NCBI RefSeq assembly: GCF_028882275.1
Contig: NZ_JARBUT010000024.1
Location: 42,102 to 106,101, forward strand
DNA length: 64,000 bases
Source of the DNA: Nocardiopsis sp. N85
Lineage (GTDB): Bacteria; Actinomycetota; Actinomycetes; Streptosporangiales; Streptosporangiaceae
Direction: 5' to 3'
Shown piece by piece: positions 57,984 through 64,000 of this stretch. Every line of letters starts with the position of its first letter. Positions within the stretch are counted from its first letter, which is position 1. Under the pieces are notes generated by a model. It worked only from the letters and a program-made list of their open reading frames with translations, ran no database searches and was not told where the DNA came from. The position numbers and the translations under genes were made by a program.

Positions 57984-60155
57984 GTGAATACGCGGGCCAC
58001 CAGTGTTTTCGACCTGCCGGACAACCTCGCCGCCAAGGCCGAGCCCGAACTGATCGCCGAGGACGCGCGGCACTTCGCGGCCATCGCGGAGAGCCTGGAG
58101 CGGACGATCGCCGACCTGTCCCAGCGACTCGACACCGAGCGCATGGCGCCCGGCGGCAGGGGCCGGGCGGTGATGGACCGGGACATGGAGGTCCACCGGC
58201 TGAGCTCCCGCCTGCGCTCCCTGCGCCGTTTCGGCCTGGACCTGTGTCTGGGCCACATCGTCGCCGAGGGCGACTCCGAGCCCGTGTACATCGGACGGCT
58301 CGGCCTCAGCGACGAGGACGGGCGCCGCCTGCTGCTCGACTGGCGCTCTCCCGCCGCCGAGCCGTTCTTCGCGGCCACCCACGCCGACCCGATGGGTCTG
58401 GCGAGCCGCCGCAGGTACCGCTGGACGCGGGGGCGGATCACCGACTACTGGGACGAGGTCTTCACCCCGGCCGGGTTCGAGGGGCACCGCGCCTCGCTCG
58501 ACGACCAGTCGGCGTTCATCGCCGGCCTGGGCGCCGACCGGTCCGATCGGATGCGGGACGTGCTCGGCACCATCCAGGCCGACCAGAACGCCATCATCCG
58601 GGCCGGTTCGAGCGGCACCCTCGTGGTCGACGGCGGCCCCGGTACCGGAAAGACCGTCGTCGCCCTGCACCGCACCGCCCACCTGCTGTACTCCGACCCG
58701 CGCCTGGGCCATCGGCGGGGCGGCGTGCTGTTCGTCGGTCCGCACCAGCCCTACCTGGCCTATGTCGCCGACGTGCTGCCGAGCCTGGGCGAGGAGGGGG
58801 TGCAGATCTGCACCCTGCGGGATCTCCTCCCCGAGGGCGCGACGGCCCCGGAGGAGAAGGACCCCGAGGTCGCGCGACTGAAGGCGTCCGCGAACCTGGT
58901 GAAGGCGATCGAGCCGGCCGTGGGGTTCTACGAGCAGCCGCCCACCGAGGGGATGGAGGTCACCACCCCCTGGGCCGAGGTCCGGTTGACCGTCCGGGAC
59001 TGGGCCGAGGCGTTCGACGCGGTGGAACCCGGGACCCCGCACAACGAGGCGCGCACGCGGATCCTGGACGAACTGGTCGCGATCCTGTTCGACAAGCACG
59101 ACCAGGACGAGAAGGAGGAGGAGGAGAGGTTCACGCCGGAGATGCTCCGCCGGGTGCTGGTGCGGAACCGGGAACTGATGACGGCCTTCTACCGCGCGTG
59201 GCCGCTGCTCGAACCCACCGACCTGGTCGGCGACCTGTGGACGGTACCCGCCTACCTGCGCAAATGCGCGCCGATGCTGAGCATCGAGGAGATCCGCGCG
59301 CTCCAGCGCGAGGAGGCCCAGGCCTGGACGGTGTCCGACCTGCCGCTGCTGGACGCGGCCCGGCAACGGCTGGGCGACCCGAAGGCGTCGAGTCGCCAGA
59401 GCCGGCACCGGGCCTCGGAGCTGGCCCAGCGCGATCGCATGTCCACGGTGATCGACAGCCTGGTCGCCGCCGACGACGACGGTGAGGGCGTGGTGACGAT
59501 GCTGCTCCTCGACGACATGAAGAACAGCCTGGTCGACGAGTCCGTGCTGCCGAGCGCGGACCGGGACGTGCTGGCGGGCCCGTTCGCGCACATCGTGGTG
59601 GACGAGGCCCAGGAGCTGACCGACGCGGAGTGGCAGATGCTGCTGCTCCGGTGCCCGTCGCGGAGCTTCACCATCGTGGGCGACCGCGCCCAGGCCCGAC
59701 ACGGGTTCACGGAGTCGTGGCGGGAGCGTCTGGAGCGGGTCGGGCTCGACCGGGTCGACCTGACGTCGCTCAGCATCAACTACCGGACGCCGGAGGAGGT
59801 CATGGCGGAGGCCGAGCCGGTCATCCGGGCGGCGCTCCCGGACGCCAACGTGCCGACCTCCATCCGGAGCGCGGGTGTTCCCGTGACGTACGGGGCGGTG
59901 GAGGAGCTGGACCCGATCCTGGACACGTGGCTCGCCGAGAACGCGGAGGGGATCGCCTGTGTCATCGGTGATCCCACGTTCCGTGCGACGTCCCGGGTCC
60001 GGTCGCTGACGCCGACGTCGGTGAAGGGGTTGGAGTTCGACCTGGTGATCCTGGTCGACCCGGAGGCGTTCGGGGAGGGGATCGAGGGGGCGGTGGACCG
60101 CTACGTGGCGATGACCCGCGCGACCCGGCGTCTCGTCGTCCTCACGAGTTCCTGA
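57984..60155 (+). CDS. helR: HelR, HelD-like RNA polymerase-recycling helicase (rifamycin resistance)
   Basis: 723 aa. The start MNTRATSVFDLPDNLAAKAEPELIAEDARHFAAIAESLERTIADL forms the N-terminal arm. The superfamily I core has Walker A VVDGGPGTGKTVVALHRTAHLLY (about 215-237), Walker B HIVVDEAQELTDAEWQML, FTIVGDRAQARHG and TPTSVKGLEFDLVILVDPE...YVAMTRATRRLVVL. The rifamycin-associated element upstream points to HelR, which removes rifamycin from RNA polymerase, rather than housekeeping HelD. GTG 57984 has GGGGGA; GTG 57954 is a leaderless alternative. Confidence 0.9.
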   Translation: MNTRATSVFDLPDNLAAKAEPELIAEDARHFAAIAESLERTIADLSQRLDTERMAPGGRGRAVMDRDMEVHRLSSRLRSLRRFGLDLCLGHIVAEGDSEPVYIGRLGLSDEDGRRLLLDWRSPAAEPFFAATHADPMGLASRRRYRWTRGRITDYWDEVFTPAGFEGHRASLDDQSAFIAGLGADRSDRMRDVLGTIQADQNAIIRAGSSGTLVVDGGPGTGKTVVALHRTAHLLYSDPRLGHRRGGVLFVGPHQPYLAYVADVLPSLGEEGVQICTLRDLLPEGATAPEEKDPEVARLKASANLVKAIEPAVGFYEQPPTEGMEVTTPWAEVRLTVRDWAEAFDAVEPGTPHNEARTRILDELVAILFDKHDQDEKEEEERFTPEMLRRVLVRNRELMTAFYRAWPLLEPTDLVGDLWTVPAYLRKCAPMLSIEEIRALQREEAQAWTVSDLPLLDAARQRLGDPKASSRQSRHRASELAQRDRMSTVIDSLVAADDDGEGVVTMLLLDDMKNSLVDESVLPSADRDVLAGPFAHIVVDEAQELTDAEWQMLLLRCPSRSFTIVGDRAQARHGFTESWRERLERVGLDRVDLTSLSINYRTPEEVMAEAEPVIRAALPDANVPTSIRSAGVPVTYGAVEELDPILDTWLAENAEGIACVIGDPTFRATSRVRSLTPTSVKGLEFDLVILVDPEAFGEGIEGAVDRYVAMTRATRRLVVLTSS

Positions 60156-60342
60156 CCCGGGTCCCCTCTCCGTCGGTGGTGCGGGGCGGGTGCGGAGCAC
60201 CGCCCCCACCCGGTGTCGCCCGGGTGGACGGCTTTCGGGTAGAGATGGAGACCCCGCACCGCGGCGGACCGCCGAACCCTTCGATGAACGAGTCTCCGCA
60301 TGTTCCGGTCGGCACGGACGGAGGCTTCCGGGAGCGCTTCTC

Positions 60343-61035
60343 GTGACCGCACACCTCGACATCGACGTGATCGTCTTCGACATCCTCGGGACCATGGTCG
60401 ATGAGCCCGGCGGCCTCGGACGAGGTGTCCGAGCGCTGCTCCCGGACATCGACGACGCGAGGACGGCCGCACTCGTCGCGGTGTGGCACGGGTACGTCGA
60501 GGAACAGCAGCGGGAGATGCTGGCGGGTCGCCGCCCCTACGCCGACAGCGTGGTGATCGACCGTGAGGCGGCGGCCCGCGTCGCGGCCGAGGCGGGTGTC
60601 GACGGCGAGGAGGGGATTCGTCTCCTGGCGGCCTCGGCGCAGCGGTTGGAGCCGTGGGCGGACTCCGTCGCGGGGCTGGGACGGATCGCCTCGCGGTTCC
60701 CGGTGGTCGGCCTGTCGAACGCGAGCCGCTCGGCGCTCACCCGCATCAACGCGCACGCGGGACTGCGCTGGCACCAGGCGCTCTCGGCCGAGGACGCCCG
60801 GGGTTACAAGCCCCATCCGGATGTGTACCGACTCGCGATCGCCAACGCGGGGTGCCCGCCGGAACGCCTGCTCATGGTCGCCGCCCACGCCTGGGATCTG
60901 CGGGGTGCGCGGGCGGTGGGCATGAGGACGGCCTACGTCGAGCGCCCGGTGGGGGACCCACCCGGCGCGGCGGACTCGTTCGACCTGGAGGTGAGGAGCC
61001 TCGACGAGCTGGCCGCCGGTCTCGGTGTGACCTGA
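60343..61035 (+). CDS. HAD-superfamily hydrolase (haloacid dehalogenase type II-like)
   Basis: 230 aa. DVIVFDILGTMVDEPG has the nucleophile Asp. PVVGLSNASRSAL gives the Ser/Asn motif II, RGYKPHPDVYRLAIANAGCPPERLLMVAAHAWDLRGARAVGMRTAYVERP holds the Lys and the acidic-loop region (here AHAWDL, typical of haloacid dehalogenases). It hydrolyses a carbon-halogen or phosphate ester bond; which one cannot be told. GTG 60343 has GGGAGC 8 nt upstream. Stop abuts the convergent gene's stop. Confidence 0.82.
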   Translation: MTAHLDIDVIVFDILGTMVDEPGGLGRGVRALLPDIDDARTAALVAVWHGYVEEQQREMLAGRRPYADSVVIDREAAARVAAEAGVDGEEGIRLLAASAQRLEPWADSVAGLGRIASRFPVVGLSNASRSALTRINAHAGLRWHQALSAEDARGYKPHPDVYRLAIANAGCPPERLLMVAAHAWDLRGARAVGMRTAYVERPVGDPPGAADSFDLEVRSLDELAAGLGVT

Positions 61036-61404
61036 TCATTCGGGACCGGGCGGTCGTTCCCGAGGGGGAGAGGGCCGGGACGGAGGGAGGGGAGGGTGGC
61101 CTGAGTACCGGCGCAGGCGTTCCTCCAGTTGGTCGGGGGTGTGCTCGATCTGCGTGCGCCAGTGGGCCCGGGGGTCGCGATGGGTGGCCATCCAGAGGGA
61201 TCCGGTCCAGGCGATGCGGTGGGTGGCGCCCCAGGTCCGGTTCAGGCGTTCCAGGGTGAGCGAGGGGGGTTCCCAGCGGTCGCCGCGCACGTCCTCGTGT
61301 TCGTCGGGGTGATCGAGGTCCAGGACGCACACCCGTCGGGTGCCCTGGTGGTCGAGGCGGACCTCGCCGCACAGGGGAGGGAGGAGGAGGGGCATCCGCG
61401 TCAT
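61036..61404 (-). CDS. Hypothetical protein
   Basis: 122 aa, no recognised domain. MPLLLPPLCGEVRLDHQGTRRVCVLDLDHPDEHEDVRGDRWEPPSLTLERLNRTWGATHRIAWTGSLWMATHRDPRAHWRTQIEHTPDQLEERLRRY is followed by a Pro/Arg tail. GGAGG 6 nt before ATG 61404 supports translation, and its start overlaps the upstream small gene (ATGA). Such pairs often sit beside XRE/DUF397 loci in actinomycetes, where their role is unknown. Confidence 0.6.
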   Translation of the reverse strand: MTRMPLLLPPLCGEVRLDHQGTRRVCVLDLDHPDEHEDVRGDRWEPPSLTLERLNRTWGATHRIAWTGSLWMATHRDPRAHWRTQIEHTPDQLEERLRRYSGHPPLPPSRPSPPRERPPGPE

Positions 61405-61601
61405 CGCCCGCCTCCAGCGGCTTCCAGGGCCAGGTCCAGGAGGCGGACGGCCTCGTGCGCGTCGCCGGTGCGCCGGGTGTGCTCCAGCGCGGTTCGCACG
61501 GCGGAGACCCGCCCGGACAGCGGGCTCGGGAGTTCGGCCCCCGACAGGTCGAGCGCTTCGACCGCCGCTTCCAGGAGATCGTCGAGATGGATTCCGTTCA
61601 C
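61401..61601 (-). CDS. Hypothetical small protein
   Basis: 66 aa. MNGIHLDDLLEAAVEALDLSGAELPSPLSGRVSAVRTALEHTRRTGDAHEAVRLLDLALEAAGGGR is predicted mostly helical. GTG 61601 has GGAGGTGG upstream; a longer reading from 61691 lacks such a site. It overlaps the downstream gene by 4 bp. Function unknown. Confidence 0.6.
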   Translation of the reverse strand: MNGIHLDDLLEAAVEALDLSGAELPSPLSGRVSAVRTALEHTRRTGDAHEAVRLLDLALEAAGGGR

Positions 61602-61863
61602 CGGTCCACCTCCGTCCGGACATGGCGGAAAGCGGTAATCTCGTGCATGTTCGCACCTGCTCATTCGTGAGAGATCCGGGAGTGGAACCACGCCCCGGGG
61701 CTGTTATCGCAGCCGCCGGGGCACTTATTCGCACAAGCACCCGATTCGTGTCCGAACGGGGTGTTTGTGAAATTATGCTGCGCGGGATTCTCCCGCGCCT
61801 CCTACAGTGTCAACTTTGCTGGCATCCCCTCTGAACTGCAACGACATCTACGTGACTGGGTAA

Positions 61864-61891
61864 TTGTCGAAAAAGTAGTGCAGGTTGTAGA
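61864..61891 (+). promoter_or_regulatory. Candidate promoter of the XRE/DUF397 genes
   Basis: TTGTCG (61864-61869), 16 bp, TGTAGA (61886-61891), ending 22 bp before the start codon. The 312-bp gap 61602-61913 is AT-richer than average and otherwise holds no gene. Confidence 0.45.
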
Positions 61892-61913
61892 GCCCTCGTG
61901 CAAGCATGTGCAC

Positions 61914-62717
61914 ATGCCGGACAAGGTCTTCGAGGAATGGGATGGCTGGGGGCGGGAACTCCGCAGGTTGCGCGAGGAGGCGAACCTCAGCCAGCTTCAA
62001 CTCGCCCACAGGCTGCCGTTCCAGAACGGCCTCATCAGCGGTTTCGAGAGGGCGACGAGAAAGCCGAAACGGGAGCATGCGGTCGCCTTGGACGGGGCGC
62101 TTTCTACAGGCGACGTCCTGGAGCGACTGTGGCTGGAGGTCACGAACACCCGCGAGATCCCCGCCGACTGGCGAGACTTCGTCCGCCTGGAGCGCCAAGC
62201 CGGCGAGATCCGCGAGTATCAGATGGCTATCTTCCCCGGCTTGCTTCAAACGCGAGAGTACGCCCATGCTCTATTGCGCAACGGCCGTAAGTGGGATAGC
62301 GACCGGAACATCGACGAACTATCGAAGGCGAGAAGCGAGCGTCTGGGGCAACTGAAGGGCGAGACTTTGTTGTGGTTCGTCATGGACGAGATCGTGATTC
62401 GCAGGGTCGTGGGATCTGACGGGGTGCTGAAGAACCAGCTGGATCACTTGCTTCGTTTGTTTGACAACCACCGCATCCGGGTTTCTTTGATGCCCGAGTA
62501 TGCTCCCTACCATCCAGGCCTCAACGGTCCCTTCCGCATCATGAACCTGAGAGACGGCCGACTCGTTGGGCACGTGGAACACTGGGGTGGGCAGGAAGTT
62601 GTCGCGGGGGCGCAGGTCAATCAGCTTGCGAGCACCTTCAGCGGCCTCCAAGCAGAGGCGCTCTCCCCGATAGCCTCGTACGAGTACGTCAAGAAAACGA
62701 GAGAGGCTCTCTCATGA
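61914..62717 (+). CDS. XRE-family helix-turn-helix regulator with DUF5753
   Basis: 267 aa. The HTH is at about 12-65 (GRELRRLREEANLSQLQLAHRLPFQNGLISGFERATRKPKREHAVALDGAL). DUF5753 follows (EREAGEIREYQ-like LERQAGEIREYQMAIFPGLLQTREYAHALLRNG, LLWFVMDEIVIRRVVGS, SLMPEYAPYHPGLNGPFRIMN), the standard actinomycete pair. These regulators act with the small DUF397 proteins encoded next, in development or antibiotic control. The gene is AT-richer than its surroundings and uses less biased codons, as often seen for this family. Confidence 0.88.
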   Translation: MPDKVFEEWDGWGRELRRLREEANLSQLQLAHRLPFQNGLISGFERATRKPKREHAVALDGALSTGDVLERLWLEVTNTREIPADWRDFVRLERQAGEIREYQMAIFPGLLQTREYAHALLRNGRKWDSDRNIDELSKARSERLGQLKGETLLWFVMDEIVIRRVVGSDGVLKNQLDHLLRLFDNHRIRVSLMPEYAPYHPGLNGPFRIMNLRDGRLVGHVEHWGGQEVVAGAQVNQLASTFSGLQAEALSPIASYEYVKKTREALS

Positions 62718-62899
62718 GCAACCCTGTCCGGGACTGGCACAAGAGTAGCTTCAGTGGGGCGAACTCCCCCAACTGCGTCGAGGTTGCGGAGGGTGCCATG
62801 ACTGCTGTTCGGGACACCCAGAACCGGGAGCTTGGGCACCTGGAGTTCGTGGCGGGTGAGTGGAACGCGCTGGTGGGTACTTTCAAGGCGCAGGGCTGA
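62714..62899 (+). CDS. DUF397 protein, copy 1
   Basis: 61 aa: DWHKSSFSGANSPNCVEVAEG...TAVRDTQNRELGHLEFVAGEWNALVGTFKAQG, the complete DUF397 domain. It overlaps the XRE gene by 4 bp (ATGA), so the two are coupled. Known DUF397 proteins bind or antagonise the partner XRE regulator. Confidence 0.88.
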   Translation: MSNPVRDWHKSSFSGANSPNCVEVAEGAMTAVRDTQNRELGHLEFVAGEWNALVGTFKAQG

Positions 62900-62927
62900 C
62901 CCTACGGCCGCACCAGGAAGGCTTCCC

Positions 62928-63113
62928 ATGGGCGAACCCACCCGACGCTGGCACAAGAGCAGTTATAGCGGGGGCAGTAATAACAACTGCGTCGAGATTG
63001 CGGAGGGTGCCACGACCGCTGTCCGGGACACCCAGAACCGGCAGCTCGGGCACTTGGAGTTCTCCTCAGCCGAGTGGGCATCGCTCGTGGACACCCTCAA
63101 GTCCCACAGCTGA
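62928..63113 (+). CDS. DUF397 protein, copy 2
   Basis: 61 aa, a tandem duplicate of copy 1 (RWHKSSYSGGSNNNCVEIAEGATTAVRDTQNRQLGHLEF). AGGAAG lies 7 nt before ATG 62928. Two partners for one regulator suggest competing or differently expressed antagonists. Confidence 0.88.
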   Translation: MGEPTRRWHKSSYSGGSNNNCVEIAEGATTAVRDTQNRQLGHLEFSSAEWASLVDTLKSHS

Positions 63114-63186
63114 ACGACTTCCCCCAAGGGCGGCATTCTTTCCGGGTGCCGCCCTCGCCCGTACCCCTGCCGGTAGGTTCCGGAGT

Positions 63187-63774
63187 ATGGATCGCAAACG
63201 CCTTCTGCTCGGTGCCACCCTCGTCGGCGGGGCGCTCCTCTGGAGCGAATGGACCCTGTGGCGGGTCTCCCGCGAGGATTACCCCGCGCCCGCCCCGCAC
63301 GTCGACACCGACGCCGATGAGGCGATCATCGTCCTCGGGTACCCCAGCCGCCGCGGCGACCGCCCCGGCCTGATCCAGCGCTACCGTGTCCGGGTCGCCG
63401 TCCGGTCCCGTGATCCCCGGGCCGGACGCAGCGTTCTGATCTTCACCGGTGGCAACCCCCGACGTCACCACGCCCGCCGATCCGAGGCGGCCGTGATGGC
63501 CGATTACGCCGTTGACGTCTTCGGGGTCGACCCGGCTGACATCCTCTTGGAAGAGAAAGCGAACAACACCTGGGAGAACATCGGACTCTCCCTTCCCTTG
63601 GCGGAGCCCTTCCCGGTCGTGAAGATCGCTTCCAACACCTCCCACGCCCGCCGGGGTCGCCGCTACCTCCGCAAGCAGGCCCCGGAGATCGCCGACCGCC
63701 TGCGTCCCACCCGGGATCATCGACCGGGTGAACTCCTCTGGCTGAAGCCGCTTATCGCTCTTTATCGTCGCTGA
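63187..63774 (+). CDS. DUF218 (YdcF/SanA-like) protein
   Basis: 195 aa. A single N-terminal membrane segment (RLLLGATLVGGALLWSEW) precedes the DUF218 domain: DEAIIVLGYPSRR, VLIFTGGNPRRHHARRSEAAVMADYAV, DILLEEKANNTWENIGLS and IASNTSHARRGRRYLRKQAP. The TGG, E and N-T-W-E-N motifs are intact. Relatives act in envelope biogenesis or vancomycin tolerance in other bacteria; the reaction is unknown. Confidence 0.82.
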   Translation: MDRKRLLLGATLVGGALLWSEWTLWRVSREDYPAPAPHVDTDADEAIIVLGYPSRRGDRPGLIQRYRVRVAVRSRDPRAGRSVLIFTGGNPRRHHARRSEAAVMADYAVDVFGVDPADILLEEKANNTWENIGLSLPLAEPFPVVKIASNTSHARRGRRYLRKQAPEIADRLRPTRDHRPGELLWLKPLIALYRR

Positions 63775-64000
63775 CACACCCTAAAAACGCGAAACCGCCA
63801 AAGCGGACCCAAAGGCTTCCACTTCACAAAGGGAGCATTGCGCAGGGGTCGAACACCAGTGCCCTGAACTGCGAAGACGAGGAACCTTCGATCTTCTTCG
63901 GCGATCTGCCCGGAAACCGTACGCGGAACGATCGCGCGTGCCCTATTCTGGCGCCACAACCGCATATCGAGTGACCCCGCGACGCTAGTCGAGCGCCCGG
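63775..64000. other. Right-edge region without supported gene
   Basis: 226 bp with a short open frame on the minus strand (63762-63965) that lacks a ribosome site and family likeness. I see no RNA gene or repeat. A gene may begin beyond the edge. Confidence 0.3.

Noticed and set aside
63762..63965. Minus-strand frame of 67 codons at the right edge
   Set aside because: It overlaps the end of the DUF218 gene, has no ribosome site and no recognisable family.

Overview
The window is high-GC DNA from an actinomycete that makes mycothiol. The best fit is the Nocardiopsis/Thermobifida group (Streptosporangiales). This rests on glnR, bldC and mshD, the rex-hemACDB order, CelR-type 14-bp cellulase operators, many GTG starts, 4-bp GTGA/ATGA gene overlaps, and a cellulase set with the module layouts known from Thermobifida. 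The genus is an inference from gene content; no alignment was run.

Layout, left to right. 1-7013: a minus-strand block. Three tandem tRNA-like RNA elements lie directly upstream of a tightly coupled operon encoding a leucine-rich-repeat protein, two paralogous ankyrin-type proteins (one frameshifted), a MoxR AAA+ ATPase and a HExxH metallopeptidase/VWA-like protein that runs off the left edge. This is the least ordinary part of the window. 7-13 kb: a ROK repressor, GNAT, Nudix hydrolase, M48-like protein with an altered active site, two DivIVA-repeat genes (one broken) and a lipoprotein amidase. 13.5-16.3 kb: two LAXTG cell-wall proteins. 16.4-20.1 kb: an ABC exporter operon with its own two-component system. 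20.4-26 kb: bldC, DUF3073, purM, purF and an SCP-like gene. 26.4-33 kb: a DUF47 gene, a repeat-rich lipoprotein, a thioesterase (frameshifted), a nucleoside hydrolase, and pstCAB behind a PHO box but without pstS. 33-36.3 kb: mshD, a secreted protein and glnR. 36.3-43.4 kb: a MoaD-like carrier, a glutaredoxin-like protein, then rex-hemA-hemC-hemD-hemB behind a Rex operator. 43.5-44.1 kb: a stand-alone PrimPol-like protein.

44.1-53.5 kb is a cellulolytic cluster, all on the plus strand: GH6 exocellulase, GH48 cellobiohydrolase, GH10 xylanase, GH5 mannanase and an AA10 lytic polysaccharide monooxygenase, each with a CBM2. Two CelR/CebR-type operators sit in front of the first gene, and a stem-loop lies at every gene junction. 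Together the set attacks crystalline cellulose from the chain ends and by oxidation, and also opens xylan and mannan.

53.6-64 kb is accessory: an ArsR-rhodanese fusion divergent from a methyltransferase, a PadR-controlled serine hydrolase, GNAT, helR (rifamycin-associated RNA polymerase helicase) behind a rifamycin-associated element, a HAD hydrolase, two small unknown genes, an XRE/DUF5753 regulator with two DUF397 genes, and a DUF218 protein.

Four single-base frameshifts, all at G or C runs, break three otherwise conserved genes. They may be assembly errors rather than real mutations.
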